A DNA stretch of 11,406 nt. Source: Verrucomicrobia bacterium UBA6015. GTDB lineage: Bacteria > Verrucomicrobiota > Kiritimatiellia > UBA8416. The translations under genes and the position numbers were made by a program. This document shows positions 1 to 6,140 of this stretch, piece after piece. Numbering within the stretch: the first letter of the stretch is position 1; each line of letters starts with the position of its first letter. Where the stretch lies: assembly GCA_002428045.1 (NCBI GenBank), contig DIZZ01000219.1:1-11406 (forward strand), written 5' to 3'. The notes below the pieces were generated by a model that was not told the origin of the DNA, searched no databases, and was given only the letters and a program-made list of their open reading frames with translations.

Positions 1-747
1 CACCCGTAGGGAACGCCTTTTAAACCAAAGCAGACCGAGCATATCCACCAAGGGCATGAGCGCGAATTTCTTAAAACCGTAGTTTGATGTGCCGCCGTTA
101 CGGGCACGGTGACGAACGGGGATTTCGGTGATGCGGAATCCCCCCGAGACAGCCAAGGCCGGAATAAAGGAGTAGAGCGTCCTGATGGGCAACAGGCATG
201 AGACAACTTCTCGGCGCATTGCTTTCAGTGCGCAACCACTATCTCGCATGTTGTCACCCAGAATCCGTCCCCGGATTCGATTTGCCAGGCGCGACATGGC
301 GCGGCGCAAGGCGGTGTCGTTGCGTTCCGCCCTGATTCCGCAGACCAGATCGGCATGTTCCAAATGCCGTAGAAGGGCTGGAATATCGGACGGATCGTTT
401 TGACCGTCGCCGTCAAGCGTGATGATGACCTCTCCGCGTGCCTCATGCAGTCCTGCCCATAAGGCGGCGGCTTGCCCCCTGTTCTTTTGGAAAGAAATTA
501 CTCTTACCAGTGCCCCTGGCTGCTTGGTGAAGTTTCTGATGGCAATTGCCGTCCCATCGCTGCTTCCGTCGTTAATACAGACACACTCGGCCGGGCCGTC
601 CAGTCTCGGCAGGATATCAAGGATTTCCTGGATCAATTGAGGCGCCGCGTCTTGCTCGTTGTAGAAGGGTACGACGACAGAATAAGCGGGGCTTGTTGTA
701 GCGTAAGTTGGTAACGAAAAGGTTCTGGATATTTCATTTGGTTTCAT
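1..747 (-). CDS. GT2 family glycosyltransferase (polyprenyl/dolichol-phosphate sugar transferase type), C-terminus cut by window edge
   Basis: The reading frame is open without a stop for all 249 codons from the ATG at 747 to the window edge, so the protein is incomplete. It has a GT-A fold: VVVPFYNE near residues 24-31, NDGSSDGT at 59-66, the metal/nucleotide-sugar motif DGDGQNDP at 112-119, and a basic segment ending in FKRRS near 242-246. These features match DPM1/ArnC/GtrB-type enzymes, which move a sugar from a nucleotide sugar to a polyprenyl phosphate at the cytoplasmic face of the inner membrane. The membrane helices found C-terminally in ArnC/GtrB would lie outside the window, or may be absent as in short DPM1-like forms. 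It follows the sensor kinase by 69 bases on the same strand, and a PmrA-like direct repeat lies in that gap. The likely role is lipid A or surface glycan modification; the exact sugar is unknown. The start site is backed by only a weak GCAGG three bases upstream. Confidence 0.9.
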   Translation of the reverse strand, partial: MKPNEISRTFSLPTYATTSPAYSVVVPFYNEQDAAPQLIQEILDILPRLDGPAECVCINDGSSDGTAIAIRNFTKQPGALVRVISFQKNRGQAAALWAGLHEARGEVIITLDGDGQNDPSDIPALLRHLEHADLVCGIRAERNDTALRRAMSRLANRIRGRILGDNMRDSGCALKAMRREVVSCLLPIRTLYSFIPALAVSGGFRITEIPVRHRARNGGTSNYGFKKFALMPLVDMLGLLWFKRRSLRV

Positions 748-750
748 GAG

Positions 751-766
751 CCTGCATGTTTGCAGG
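751..766 (-). other. Small hairpin covering the glycosyltransferase start region
   Basis: A perfect 6-bp stem with a 4-base loop (CCTGCA-AACA-TGCAGG on the minus strand) ends three bases before the ATG at 747. Its 3' arm contains the only Shine-Dalgarno-like bases (GCAGG). There is no T run after it, so it is not a typical intrinsic terminator. It may modulate translation start or be incidental. Confidence 0.35.
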
Positions 767-771
767 GCATG

Positions 772-788
772 TTTAAGAAGTGTTTAAG
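772..788 (-). promoter_or_regulatory. PmrA-box-like direct repeat upstream of the glycosyltransferase
   Basis: Read on the minus strand this is CTTAAA-CACTT-CTTAAA: two identical hexamers with start-to-start spacing of 11 bases, one helical turn. OmpR-family regulators bind such direct repeats, and the PmrA consensus is YTTAAK-N5-YTTAAK. The match is exact except for A instead of G/T at the last base of each hexamer. It lies 24 bases upstream of the glycosyltransferase start and just after the kinase stop. I see no clear -10 between it and the gene, so its polarity (activation or repression) cannot be told. A similar box lies at 3051-3067. Confidence 0.5.
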
Positions 789-816
789 ACGAAAAAATGA
801 TTCCATCACGACCAGA

Positions 817-2265
817 TCATTTGGCCATTTGTGCGGGGAAGCGAAGTCGTACGGAGAAAATATGTTCCGGGGTCAACTCGATAGTCACTCGGATGGCTAG
901 GGCATCCGCCAAGGCTTTTACGATAGAGAGGCCAAGTCCGGCATGGGTTCCCGCTGTTCGCGCAGCGTCCTTGCGCCAGAAACGTTCAAAGATATGCTCG
1001 ATATCCTCGCTTCGGAGCCCTTGGGCAGGGTTGTTTATGATTATCTCCAATGCCCCGTCTTCGCTTTGTTTGCCATCGCACGTCACGTTCGCCTCGAGGG
1101 GGCTGTACGATGCCGCATTGTCCAGGATATTGTAGAGAAGCATCTCCAGTTTAGCCTCGTCCGAGTGAAGGACCAGCGATTGTGCGACACGGTTTTCCAG
1201 GTGTCCCTTTGCGGCACCATCGTTGTTTGACACACGAGCCCAGCAGGAGTCGATTAGAAATGCCAGGCGAATATCCGCCCGATGGCTTTCATCTGTTCCT
1301 CGTTCCAGGCGGCTCAGGTCGAGAAGTCCGTTTAGCATTCGTTCCATGTTGGCTGCTGCTGTTCGAAGGTTCTCGAAACGCCTTTTTACAAGGGCTGGAT
1401 CGTCAGACCACCTGGCCCCGACTTCACAGGCGGCACGGAATTCCGCCACGGGTGTGCGCAGTTCGTGAGCGGCATCGCTGGCGAAGCGCTGTTCCCGAAC
1501 GAACGCAGCCTGAAGCGTAGCCATAAACTCGTTCAGCGTGGATGGAACAGAAGCGATTTCGTCAGGTGTGTCTGGCAGATCAATCCGAGCCTCGAGGCAC
1601 TCTGGAGATAGGTTTGCTATCTGTGCATTCAGCAGTGCAACGGGTCGGAATGCCTTGCGCAGTGCATGGCGAACGAGCAAAACAATCAGGGAAATCAGCA
1701 AAATGTCCATGAATACAAGCGCCGCATAGACGCTCAGAAGCAGGGCATCCAGGCCCTCTCGGCTACGCGCCACCCCAAGCACCACCAGCGCTGATTCGGA
1801 ATCATCCGGATTTCGGACTCCCTTTTCCTTCTTGAAGGCTTGGTTTGCATCCATCGCCCGCGGTTGGAATGTGAGTTGAATGAAGCGTCCTGATCGCCCG
1901 TCTGGCAGGTGGGTATTCCTCAGCAAGGGATTTTTAATGCTTTTTGAGAGGAATGGCAAATCTTGGGCCTTTAGATTTTTAGAGCGTCTGATGGTGGCCC
2001 CGTCAAGAAATCGAAACTGGAAATATTCAGCATTTTTAGAGGTGTTGAATTCAGGTAACAAATCGGCGCTGAAGTCTGCCTCCGTCAGTATTCCGTCGTG
2101 AACAACCAGTGTTGCCAATAGCCGTGCCTTGGTCTCAAGATCTTGATCGAACTCCCTAATATCCAGATGCCGGATAGCAAGCCCCAACAGTAGGCTTCCG
2201 GTCGCGAGAACCAGTGATGCCCCGCAGATGATCCGAGTGCTGAGATACTGACAGATGGATTTCAT
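817..2265 (-). CDS. Membrane sensor histidine kinase (PmrB/QseC-like), partner of the regulator upstream
   Basis: A 482-residue kinase that would autophosphorylate and pass phosphate to the regulator at 2272-2937. The order is: TM1 about residues 10-32, a periplasmic sensor region of about 145 residues, TM2 about 177-199, a HAMP-like linker to about 250, the H-box FASDAAHELRTPVAEFR with H267, an N-box with N379/N383 (YNILDNAASYSP), an F-box around HIFERFW (424-430), and the G2 motif GLGLS (443-447). The G1 position, normally DxG, reads NNPAQG at 411-416, so the adenine-contacting Asp is replaced by Asn. The periplasmic region shows no ExxE motif of the kind used by PmrB for ferric iron, so the signal is unknown. 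It starts six bases after the regulator stop, with GGCGG close upstream, so the two are cotranscribed. Confidence 0.93.
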   Translation of the reverse strand: MKSICQYLSTRIICGASLVLATGSLLLGLAIRHLDIREFDQDLETKARLLATLVVHDGILTEADFSADLLPEFNTSKNAEYFQFRFLDGATIRRSKNLKAQDLPFLSKSIKNPLLRNTHLPDGRSGRFIQLTFQPRAMDANQAFKKEKGVRNPDDSESALVVLGVARSREGLDALLLSVYAALVFMDILLISLIVLLVRHALRKAFRPVALLNAQIANLSPECLEARIDLPDTPDEIASVPSTLNEFMATLQAAFVREQRFASDAAHELRTPVAEFRAACEVGARWSDDPALVKRRFENLRTAAANMERMLNGLLDLSRLERGTDESHRADIRLAFLIDSCWARVSNNDGAAKGHLENRVAQSLVLHSDEAKLEMLLYNILDNAASYSPLEANVTCDGKQSEDGALEIIINNPAQGLRSEDIEHIFERFWRKDAARTAGTHAGLGLSIVKALADALAIRVTIELTPEHIFSVRLRFPAQMAK

Positions 2266-2271
2266 ATCCGC

Positions 2272-2937
2272 CTATTCTATGTAATACCCGTAACCCCGTC
2301 GAGTCTTGACGACATCATCACTGCCTTCTTCGGCAATTTTCTTACGAAGATTGCACACCATGACCTGGATGGTGTTGACGCTTGGCGCGTCGTCGCTGCC
2401 ACGCGATGCATCGATCAGTTGATCGGCATTGATCACGCGTCCCCGGTTGAGCACGAGCACCTCCAGAATTGCATATTCTCCAGGTGTCAATAGAATCGAT
2501 TCAGCCCCTCGTCGAACGTCCCTGAGTGCCGTATTGATCGTTAAGCTGCCAGCCACGATAAACGGGTTTTTCGAGTCATATCGGCGGCGGACCAGCGTGG
2601 CGATCCGCGCACACAACTCATCGAATGAAAACGGCTTGATCATGTAGTCGTCAGCACCAAGGTGAAGCCCGCGCACGCGATCATCGACTTTATCTTTTGC
2701 GGACAGGATCAATACATGCGTGTTCTTGCCAGAAGCCCTCAACTCGCGCAGAACGGAGAGCCCGTCCATACCGGGCAACATCAGATCAAGGATGATCACG
2801 TCATATTTCTTGAACCGGGCATAGTCCAGTCCTTCCTTGCCATCGCCGACGGCGTCCACCCCGTAACCCATTTTCGACAGGCCGTCCTTCAGTGTGTCGC
2901 GCAAGGATATTGAATCCTCGATCACTAGGATATTCAT
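2272..2937 (-). CDS. OmpR-family response regulator (PmrA/QseB-like)
   Basis: A 221-residue two-domain regulator. The receiver domain (1 to about 115) has acidic pocket E7/D8, phosphoacceptor D51 in ILDLMLPGMDG, S79 and K101 in MIKPF. The C-terminal winged helix ends in TRRGYGYYIE, typical of OmpR/PhoB proteins. I chose the ATG at 2937: the protein then begins MNILVIEDS as in relatives, and AAGGG lies about eight bases upstream. The frame is open back to an ATG at 3015, but those 26 extra residues do not resemble a receiver domain. It is likely the DNA-binding output for the boxes at 3051-3067 and 772-788, which would make the operon self-regulated. That link rests on box pattern and position only. 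Confidence 0.93.
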   Translation of the reverse strand: MNILVIEDSISLRDTLKDGLSKMGYGVDAVGDGKEGLDYARFKKYDVIILDLMLPGMDGLSVLRELRASGKNTHVLILSAKDKVDDRVRGLHLGADDYMIKPFSFDELCARIATLVRRRYDSKNPFIVAGSLTINTALRDVRRGAESILLTPGEYAILEVLVLNRGRVINADQLIDASRGSDDAPSVNTIQVMVCNLRKKIAEEGSDDVVKTRRGYGYYIE

Positions 2938-3050
2938 ACACTTACCCTTTATACCGCTCACCGTCCGATCAAGCCAACCCTGCGATGAACAGTCGATTGT
3001 GTTATTTTCGTTCATAATCCGCTAGAACAACCGTATTCTTGAAGATGTCT

Positions 3051-3067
3051 CTTAAGATATCCTTAAT
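3051..3067 (+). promoter_or_regulatory. PmrA-box-like direct repeat upstream of the response regulator
   Basis: CTTAAG-ATATC-CTTAAT: two hexamers separated by five bases, a full match to the PmrA consensus YTTAAK-N5-YTTAAK. It lies between the ArsG stop and the response-regulator start, 113 bases upstream of the latter. The canonical orientation is on the plus strand, opposite to the gene, but CTTAAG is its own complement, so orientation is partly ambiguous. I did not find a convincing -10/-35 pair beside it. Confidence 0.55.
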
Positions 3068-3072
3068 TTGCA

Positions 3073-3753
3073 TCAGAATCGATAGATATGGGTCAGGCAG
3101 GTGTAGATTCCCGCGAGGATGAAGGCGGTGCCAGCTAGGCGGCGGATCCAGATCTCGATCTGGGTCAGCAGGTTGAACGCTTTGCCAAGGGTGGCGGAGC
3201 CAAACGCCATGATGAAGGCGAAGATCACCACCGGCAGCGAGGTGCCGAGCCCGTAGGCCACTGGCAGTAGGAGCGCAGACTGTTGCTTTATTGCCAGCGG
3301 TAGCAATCCGCCGAAGAAGAGTCCTGCCGATACGGGGCAGAACGAGAGCGCGAAGAGGAAGCCGATCGGCACGGCCCAGATGATTCCGCCCTGTTTCGCC
3401 CTGGCCTGCAGTTTGTCGGCTCCCATGTGTAGCGAGGTTCCCGAGCCGATCCAGCCCAGCAGGATGAGTCCCAGGATGATCAGGATCGGGCCGAGCGCCT
3501 CGCTCATGTACTTTTGCAGGAAACGAGAAATTTCCGCGCTGCCCAGCAGCCCGGTGGTGATGATGGCCCCGAGAATAACATAGGCCAGTGTGCGTCCGGC
3601 GGAATAGAGCAGGCCGGAGCGGATAACATGGTTCTTCTGTCCGGCTTTGCGACCGATGAACGAGATCGCGGCGATGTTCGTTGCCAGCGGGCAGGGACTG
3701 ATCGACGTGAGAATGCCGAGCCAGAACGCGGTGAAGACGGGCGTCCAGATCAT
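3073..3753 (-). CDS. arsG: ArsG-like membrane protein (CcdA/DsbD-type fold)
   Basis: A 226-residue, very hydrophobic protein with about six membrane helices. It carries the paired Cys-Pro motifs of the CcdA family: SPCPLATN with C21 and FCPVSAG with C139, in two halves related by internal symmetry. CcdA/DsbD proteins carry electrons across the inner membrane with such a cysteine pair. The ArsG branch, known from ars clusters together with ArsF, has been assigned efflux of reduced aromatic arsenicals. The ATG overlaps the ArsF stop by four bases (ATGA), indicating translational coupling. It may be an arsenical exporter, a thiol electron carrier for the exported CxxC proteins, or both; the sequence favours the CcdA fold but does not decide function. 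Confidence 0.82.
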   Translation of the reverse strand: MIWTPVFTAFWLGILTSISPCPLATNIAAISFIGRKAGQKNHVIRSGLLYSAGRTLAYVILGAIITTGLLGSAEISRFLQKYMSEALGPILIILGLILLGWIGSGTSLHMGADKLQARAKQGGIIWAVPIGFLFALSFCPVSAGLFFGGLLPLAIKQQSALLLPVAYGLGTSLPVVIFAFIMAFGSATLGKAFNLLTQIEIWIRRLAGTAFILAGIYTCLTHIYRF

Positions 3754-4223
3754 ACCCCACCCCCGGTCTTTTTAAGGTAGCCGTCGATAGCGGTGCTAAT
3801 ATACGCATTGAACGCTGCCGGATCCTCCATCAGGGTCCAGACGTCGTCCAGCCGCTTGTAGTCGGTGACGATACCATCCTTCATTTCCGCGACCACTACG
3901 CAGCTCGCAACGATCTCGAACTGTTTGGCCATCGCGGTATTCTCAGAGAAATCAACCTCATGCCATTGGATTGCTCCAGCCGCCAAGGCATCGCTGTAGG
4001 TGCTGTCGAGCAGCGCCTTGGTCATCGACTCGATGGTGTTGCAGGTGACGCAGCGGAAGGTGGAGTGGAGATAGTAGACAGCGATCTGGCGGCCATTTGC
4101 CGTGGGCAGTTGAGGATCCGCTGGCACATCCGGTTTCACGGCGTGCTTGCCGAGGGCGAATCCAGTGCTGATCAGGGCAAAAGCCAGCAGGGCGTTGGTT
4201 AAAATCTGTTTTAGTTTTTCCAT
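3750..4223 (-). CDS. arsF: ArsF-like membrane-anchored CxxC protein
   Basis: A 157-residue protein with an N-terminal hydrophobic segment (about residues 8-25) followed by a periplasmic domain. The motif FRCVTCNT places a CxxC at C58/C61, and there is one more cysteine, C108 (VASCVVV). The set (about 150 residues, signal anchor, RCVTCN, gene directly before an ArsG-like protein) fits the ArsF family, described as a subunit of a nitro-group reductase acting on nitrophenyl arsenicals. I recognise the family from this motif and context, without an alignment. The start at 4223 is supported by AGGAG seven bases upstream. The upstream space holds the repeats of the GxxExxY cassette, which separate it from the thioredoxin gene it would normally follow. 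Confidence 0.78.
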   Translation of the reverse strand: MEKLKQILTNALLAFALISTGFALGKHAVKPDVPADPQLPTANGRQIAVYYLHSTFRCVTCNTIESMTKALLDSTYSDALAAGAIQWHEVDFSENTAMAKQFEIVASCVVVAEMKDGIVTDYKRLDDVWTLMEDPAAFNAYISTAIDGYLKKTGGGV

Positions 4224-4251
4224 AGGGTACTCCTAGCGGGTTTTAGTGGAG

Positions 4252-4325
4252 GGGGCACAACGAATGAGGCACGCAGCGAATGGGGGATGGAGAGGGGCAC
4301 AACGAATGAGGCACGCAGCGAATGG
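4252..4325 (+). repeat. Two exact 32-bp direct repeats, left flank of the GxxExxY cassette
   Basis: The copies are 4252-4283 and 4294-4325, with a 42-base period. Each contains two related half-units, GCACAACGAATGAG and GCACGCAGCGAATGGG. The reverse complement of the same unit occurs with few differences at 5146-5224, across the gene, so the two flanks form imperfect inverted repeats. Confidence 0.9.
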
Positions 4326-4336
4326 AAAAAATATGG

Positions 4337-5191
4337 TTATGGTTTGACATGTTTCAGATGCAATTCGTTAGATCCAAAGTTGGCGATAATACCATCAGAT
4401 AAATTGGTTTTGCGTAGATAGCTAAGCAACCGAGCTAATTGAACAGCTGAAGCGTTTTCACACTGGGCACTAACAAGTATGAGCACGTCGGAATCAACGC
4501 AAAAAACATCTGCCTGTTTTTCCCCCAACGATAACGAATCGTAATTTAGTGGAATGACTGGGCGCTCACAAGGAATGTTCTGGAAATGACACTCTGTGTG
4601 CACAAGGTTGCGGTAAACATACGTTCCATATCCAAGTCCGTGGGCATTCAAGACGGCTTGGAGAAGGGATTCTGTTTTTTCCGCTTTTGAGGGATATTTC
4701 TCATGAAACCGTTTAAATGCATCGTCAACTTTTAGTGGGCCGGTGCGGGGGGTAAAGGGAATCCGTTCGAATTGAAGGCGATCAAGGCCAAAATTAAGTA
4801 GAATTCCCAAGTCTTTGTTCCAAAATTTCTGATAGTTGATCAATTGAATCATGTGAGCGGGATGAAATCGATCCATCAGGTGTTTTAGTTCCAGAATGAT
4901 CGAATCTTCGACAAGTATATCCAGCTCAAACGTATCCGCGTTCAGATCGCGATGTTTAAGTATACCGCGCAGCTTGCTTTCTGCCTTAAGATCAGATTTT
5001 CGTAAAGCGTGCAGAAGCGCAGAATGATACGCATCCTCATCCCAGCCAGGACCGAGTTGATTGTGGACATTCATAGCCACGCCCATGATCCTGTAGGATA
5101 GCTCAGGATAAGCAAGGTTATCGTTCCGAATGTTCAAATTTCCCTTCGCTGTGCGATTCCCATTCGCTGCGTGCTTAATTCGCTGTGCCAT
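4337..5191 (-). CDS. GxxExxY family protein, tandem two-domain form
   Basis: Members of this family usually have about 125 residues and a PD-(D/E)xK nuclease-like fold; no function is firmly known. Here the protein has up to 284 residues. The first domain (about 28-145) carries GWDEDAY (G49, E52, Y55), D91, then ELK (E101, K103), QLINY and GILLNFG, so the D-x9-ExK pattern is intact. The second half (about 172-282) aligns by eye with the first: GYGTYVY at 187-193, QADVF at 226-230, RLLSY, then GIIANFG. But the motif Glu is Thr and ELK is replaced by LVS. The gene is visibly less GC-rich than its neighbours. The ATG at 5191 lies inside the flanking repeat and has no good ribosome site. A TTG at 5137, after GAAGGGAAAT, would begin just before the conserved domain and is a real alternative. 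Confidence 0.8.
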   Translation of the reverse strand: MAQRIKHAANGNRTAKGNLNIRNDNLAYPELSYRIMGVAMNVHNQLGPGWDEDAYHSALLHALRKSDLKAESKLRGILKHRDLNADTFELDILVEDSIILELKHLMDRFHPAHMIQLINYQKFWNKDLGILLNFGLDRLQFERIPFTPRTGPLKVDDAFKRFHEKYPSKAEKTESLLQAVLNAHGLGYGTYVYRNLVHTECHFQNIPCERPVIPLNYDSLSLGEKQADVFCVDSDVLILVSAQCENASAVQLARLLSYLRKTNLSDGIIANFGSNELHLKHVKP

Positions 5192-5224
5192 CCCATTCGC
5201 TGTGGGCTTAATTCGCTGTGCGAT
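5146..5224 (-). repeat. Degenerate tandem repeat cluster, right flank of the cassette
   Basis: On the minus strand, units beginning GCACAGCGAATTAAGC recur with a period near 33 bases, alternating with CAGCGAATGGG half-units, and end in a truncated copy GCACAGCGAAGGG. The middle unit matches the left-flank repeats with only a few differences. The cluster supplies the thioredoxin stop codon at 5208 and the annotated ATG of the GxxExxY gene at 5191. Confidence 0.85.
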
Positions 5225-5630
5225 TTAATGTCACGCCAAACGCCTTCCACTTCTTCAGGATATCCTCCTTGGAAATGAAGCCTTCGTGCCGCCCGAGTTC
5301 CTTGCCGTTGGCATCGAAGAAGATTTGTGTCGGTATCGACTGGATGCCGTACTTCTGGGCTTCAGCCTTGTTCTCGGGCTGCCAGACATCGATGAAAACC
5401 ACATCGAATACGCCTTTGTATTCCTCGGTCAGTTCATCGAGAATGGGAGCCATCTTCTTGCAGGGAATGCATTTCTTGGCGCCCAGGTCGACCAGTTTCG
5501 GCAACACCTGCTCAACCTTGGCTGTCGCCGTCGGCTCGTTTGTGGTGGCTTCATCCCTGGCGCAGGCGGTCAGCGCCATCATACCTGCCAGGGTCGCGAA
5601 AAAAACAGCGGGTTTCATAAGCATGTTCAT
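5208..5630 (-). CDS. Thioredoxin-fold lipoprotein (CIPC active site)
   Basis: A 140-residue exported thioredoxin. A signal peptide ends in the lipobox LTAC with C23, so it is probably lipid-anchored and faces the periplasm. The active site KKCIPCKK has C54/C57, and the cis-proline loop is SIPTQIFFD. This protein accompanies ArsP/ArsF/ArsG-type genes in other genomes and could pass reducing power to ArsF or receive it from the CcdA-like ArsG. One such thioredoxin-like gene is the likely ArsE, but I cannot tell whether it is this one or the CPKC gene upstream. The ATG at 5630 has AGGAG eight bases upstream. The last four residues and the stop come from the cassette repeat, so the native C-terminus may have been changed slightly. 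Confidence 0.88.
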   Translation of the reverse strand: MNMLMKPAVFFATLAGMMALTACARDEATTNEPTATAKVEQVLPKLVDLGAKKCIPCKKMAPILDELTEEYKGVFDVVFIDVWQPENKAEAQKYGIQSIPTQIFFDANGKELGRHEGFISKEDILKKWKAFGVTLNRTAN

Positions 5631-5643
5631 AATCCATCTCCTT

Positions 5644-5877
5644 TTACGCGTGAAGCATTTTCTTGATATTTTCAGGGCTCAACACTTTTCCTGTGCTTTT
5701 AACTACGCCATCGACCGCGAGGGCGGGGGTCATCATCACACCCATCGCCATGATGTCGTTGATGTCGGTCACTTTCTCGATCTCGCAATCGAGCCCGAGT
5801 CCCTTGGTTGCCTCTGCGGCGTTCGCTGCCAGTTGCTTGCATTTTGGGCACCCGGTGCCCAGGATCTGTATCTTCAT
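5644..5877 (-). CDS. Small redox-active disulfide protein (thioredoxin family, CPKC)
   Basis: A 77-residue cytosolic glutaredoxin/thioredoxin-like protein with no signal peptide. The motif GTGCPKCK has C10/C13, and MTPALAVDG is the cis-proline segment. It matches the TM0996-type 'small redox-active disulfide protein' family, usually 75-80 residues, which regularly lies next to ArsP-like permeases. The ATG at 5877 is chosen because AAGGAG sits directly upstream and the protein then starts MKIQILG; the frame is open to 5913, but the 12 extra residues are not part of the fold. It ends 13 bases before the thioredoxin lipoprotein. Its ribosome site lies in the tail of the broken gene at 5879-6090. 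It may act as thiol donor or arsenic-binding partner; this is inferred. Confidence 0.87.
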   Translation of the reverse strand: MKIQILGTGCPKCKQLAANAAEATKGLGLDCEIEKVTDINDIMAMGVMMTPALAVDGVVKSTGKVLSPENIKKMLHA

Positions 5878-5878
5878 G

Positions 5879-6090
5879 TTACTCCTTATTCTTTTTTTGT
5901 TGTAGACTTTCAATCAACCGCTTCATCCCGTTCTCAATCTTGTAAGCGATGGAGTCAAGCGCTTCGAACTGGTCAGGCGGTATGAGATCTGCTGGGCGGC
6001 GAGTTTTTTGAGCTCAAATGCGAAATTGCGAAAGCCAGAGCATGTCAGCTTAAAGAGCGCTTCTGCATCTTGCCATACCGTCAGGTTCAT
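5879..6090 (-). pseudogene. Remnant of a four-helix-bundle (S23/IVS-type) protein gene
   Basis: From an ATG at 6090, one frame reads MNLTVWQDAEALFKL followed by ELKKLAAQQI, which resembles the N-terminal helix of four-helix-bundle proteins. It then continues as unrelated sequence to a stop. A second frame over the 3' half reads LIPPDQFEALDSIAYKIENG and continues KRLIESLQQKK to a TAA at 5879, matching the family's C-terminal helix. The length (212 bases) is not a multiple of three. The middle of the roughly 115-120 residue protein, including the region where SIxxNIAEG-like motifs are expected, is missing. The simplest reading is an internal deletion with a frame change. It lies between the permease and the CPKC gene. 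Family assignment is by eye. Confidence 0.6.
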
Positions 6091-6140
6091 ATATCCGCGA
6101 TTGATGTTTTTCTATCAGTCATTGGTATCCCTCTATTATG

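Larger units (their letters stand above)
4252..5224. mobile_element. Putative inserted cassette: GxxExxY gene between inverted repeat clusters
   Basis: A lower-GC gene is bounded on both sides by related repeat clusters in opposite orientation, and the whole lies inside an otherwise tightly packed ars-type operon. No transposase or integrase is present. I see no clear target-site duplication: the outer flanks are TTTTAGTGGAG on the left and TTTAATGTCAC on the right, only loosely alike. Calling it mobile is inference from boundaries, composition and operon disruption. Confidence 0.4.

Noticed and set aside
3002..3808. A 268-codon minus-strand open frame overlapping arsG and the start of the regulator leader
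   Set aside because: It is a shadow of arsG: its composition is Arg/His-rich, it has no recognisable domain and no ribosome site, and the overlapping ArsG frame has clear family motifs.
4252..4325. The two 32-bp repeats as a CRISPR array
   Set aside because: There are only two copies with a 10-base gap, no spacers of normal length, no cas genes, and related copies lie inverted on the other side of a gene.
5218..5985. A 255-codon plus-strand open frame
   Set aside because: It runs antisense across the thioredoxin gene, the CPKC gene and the remnant, all of which have motifs and ribosome sites on the minus strand.
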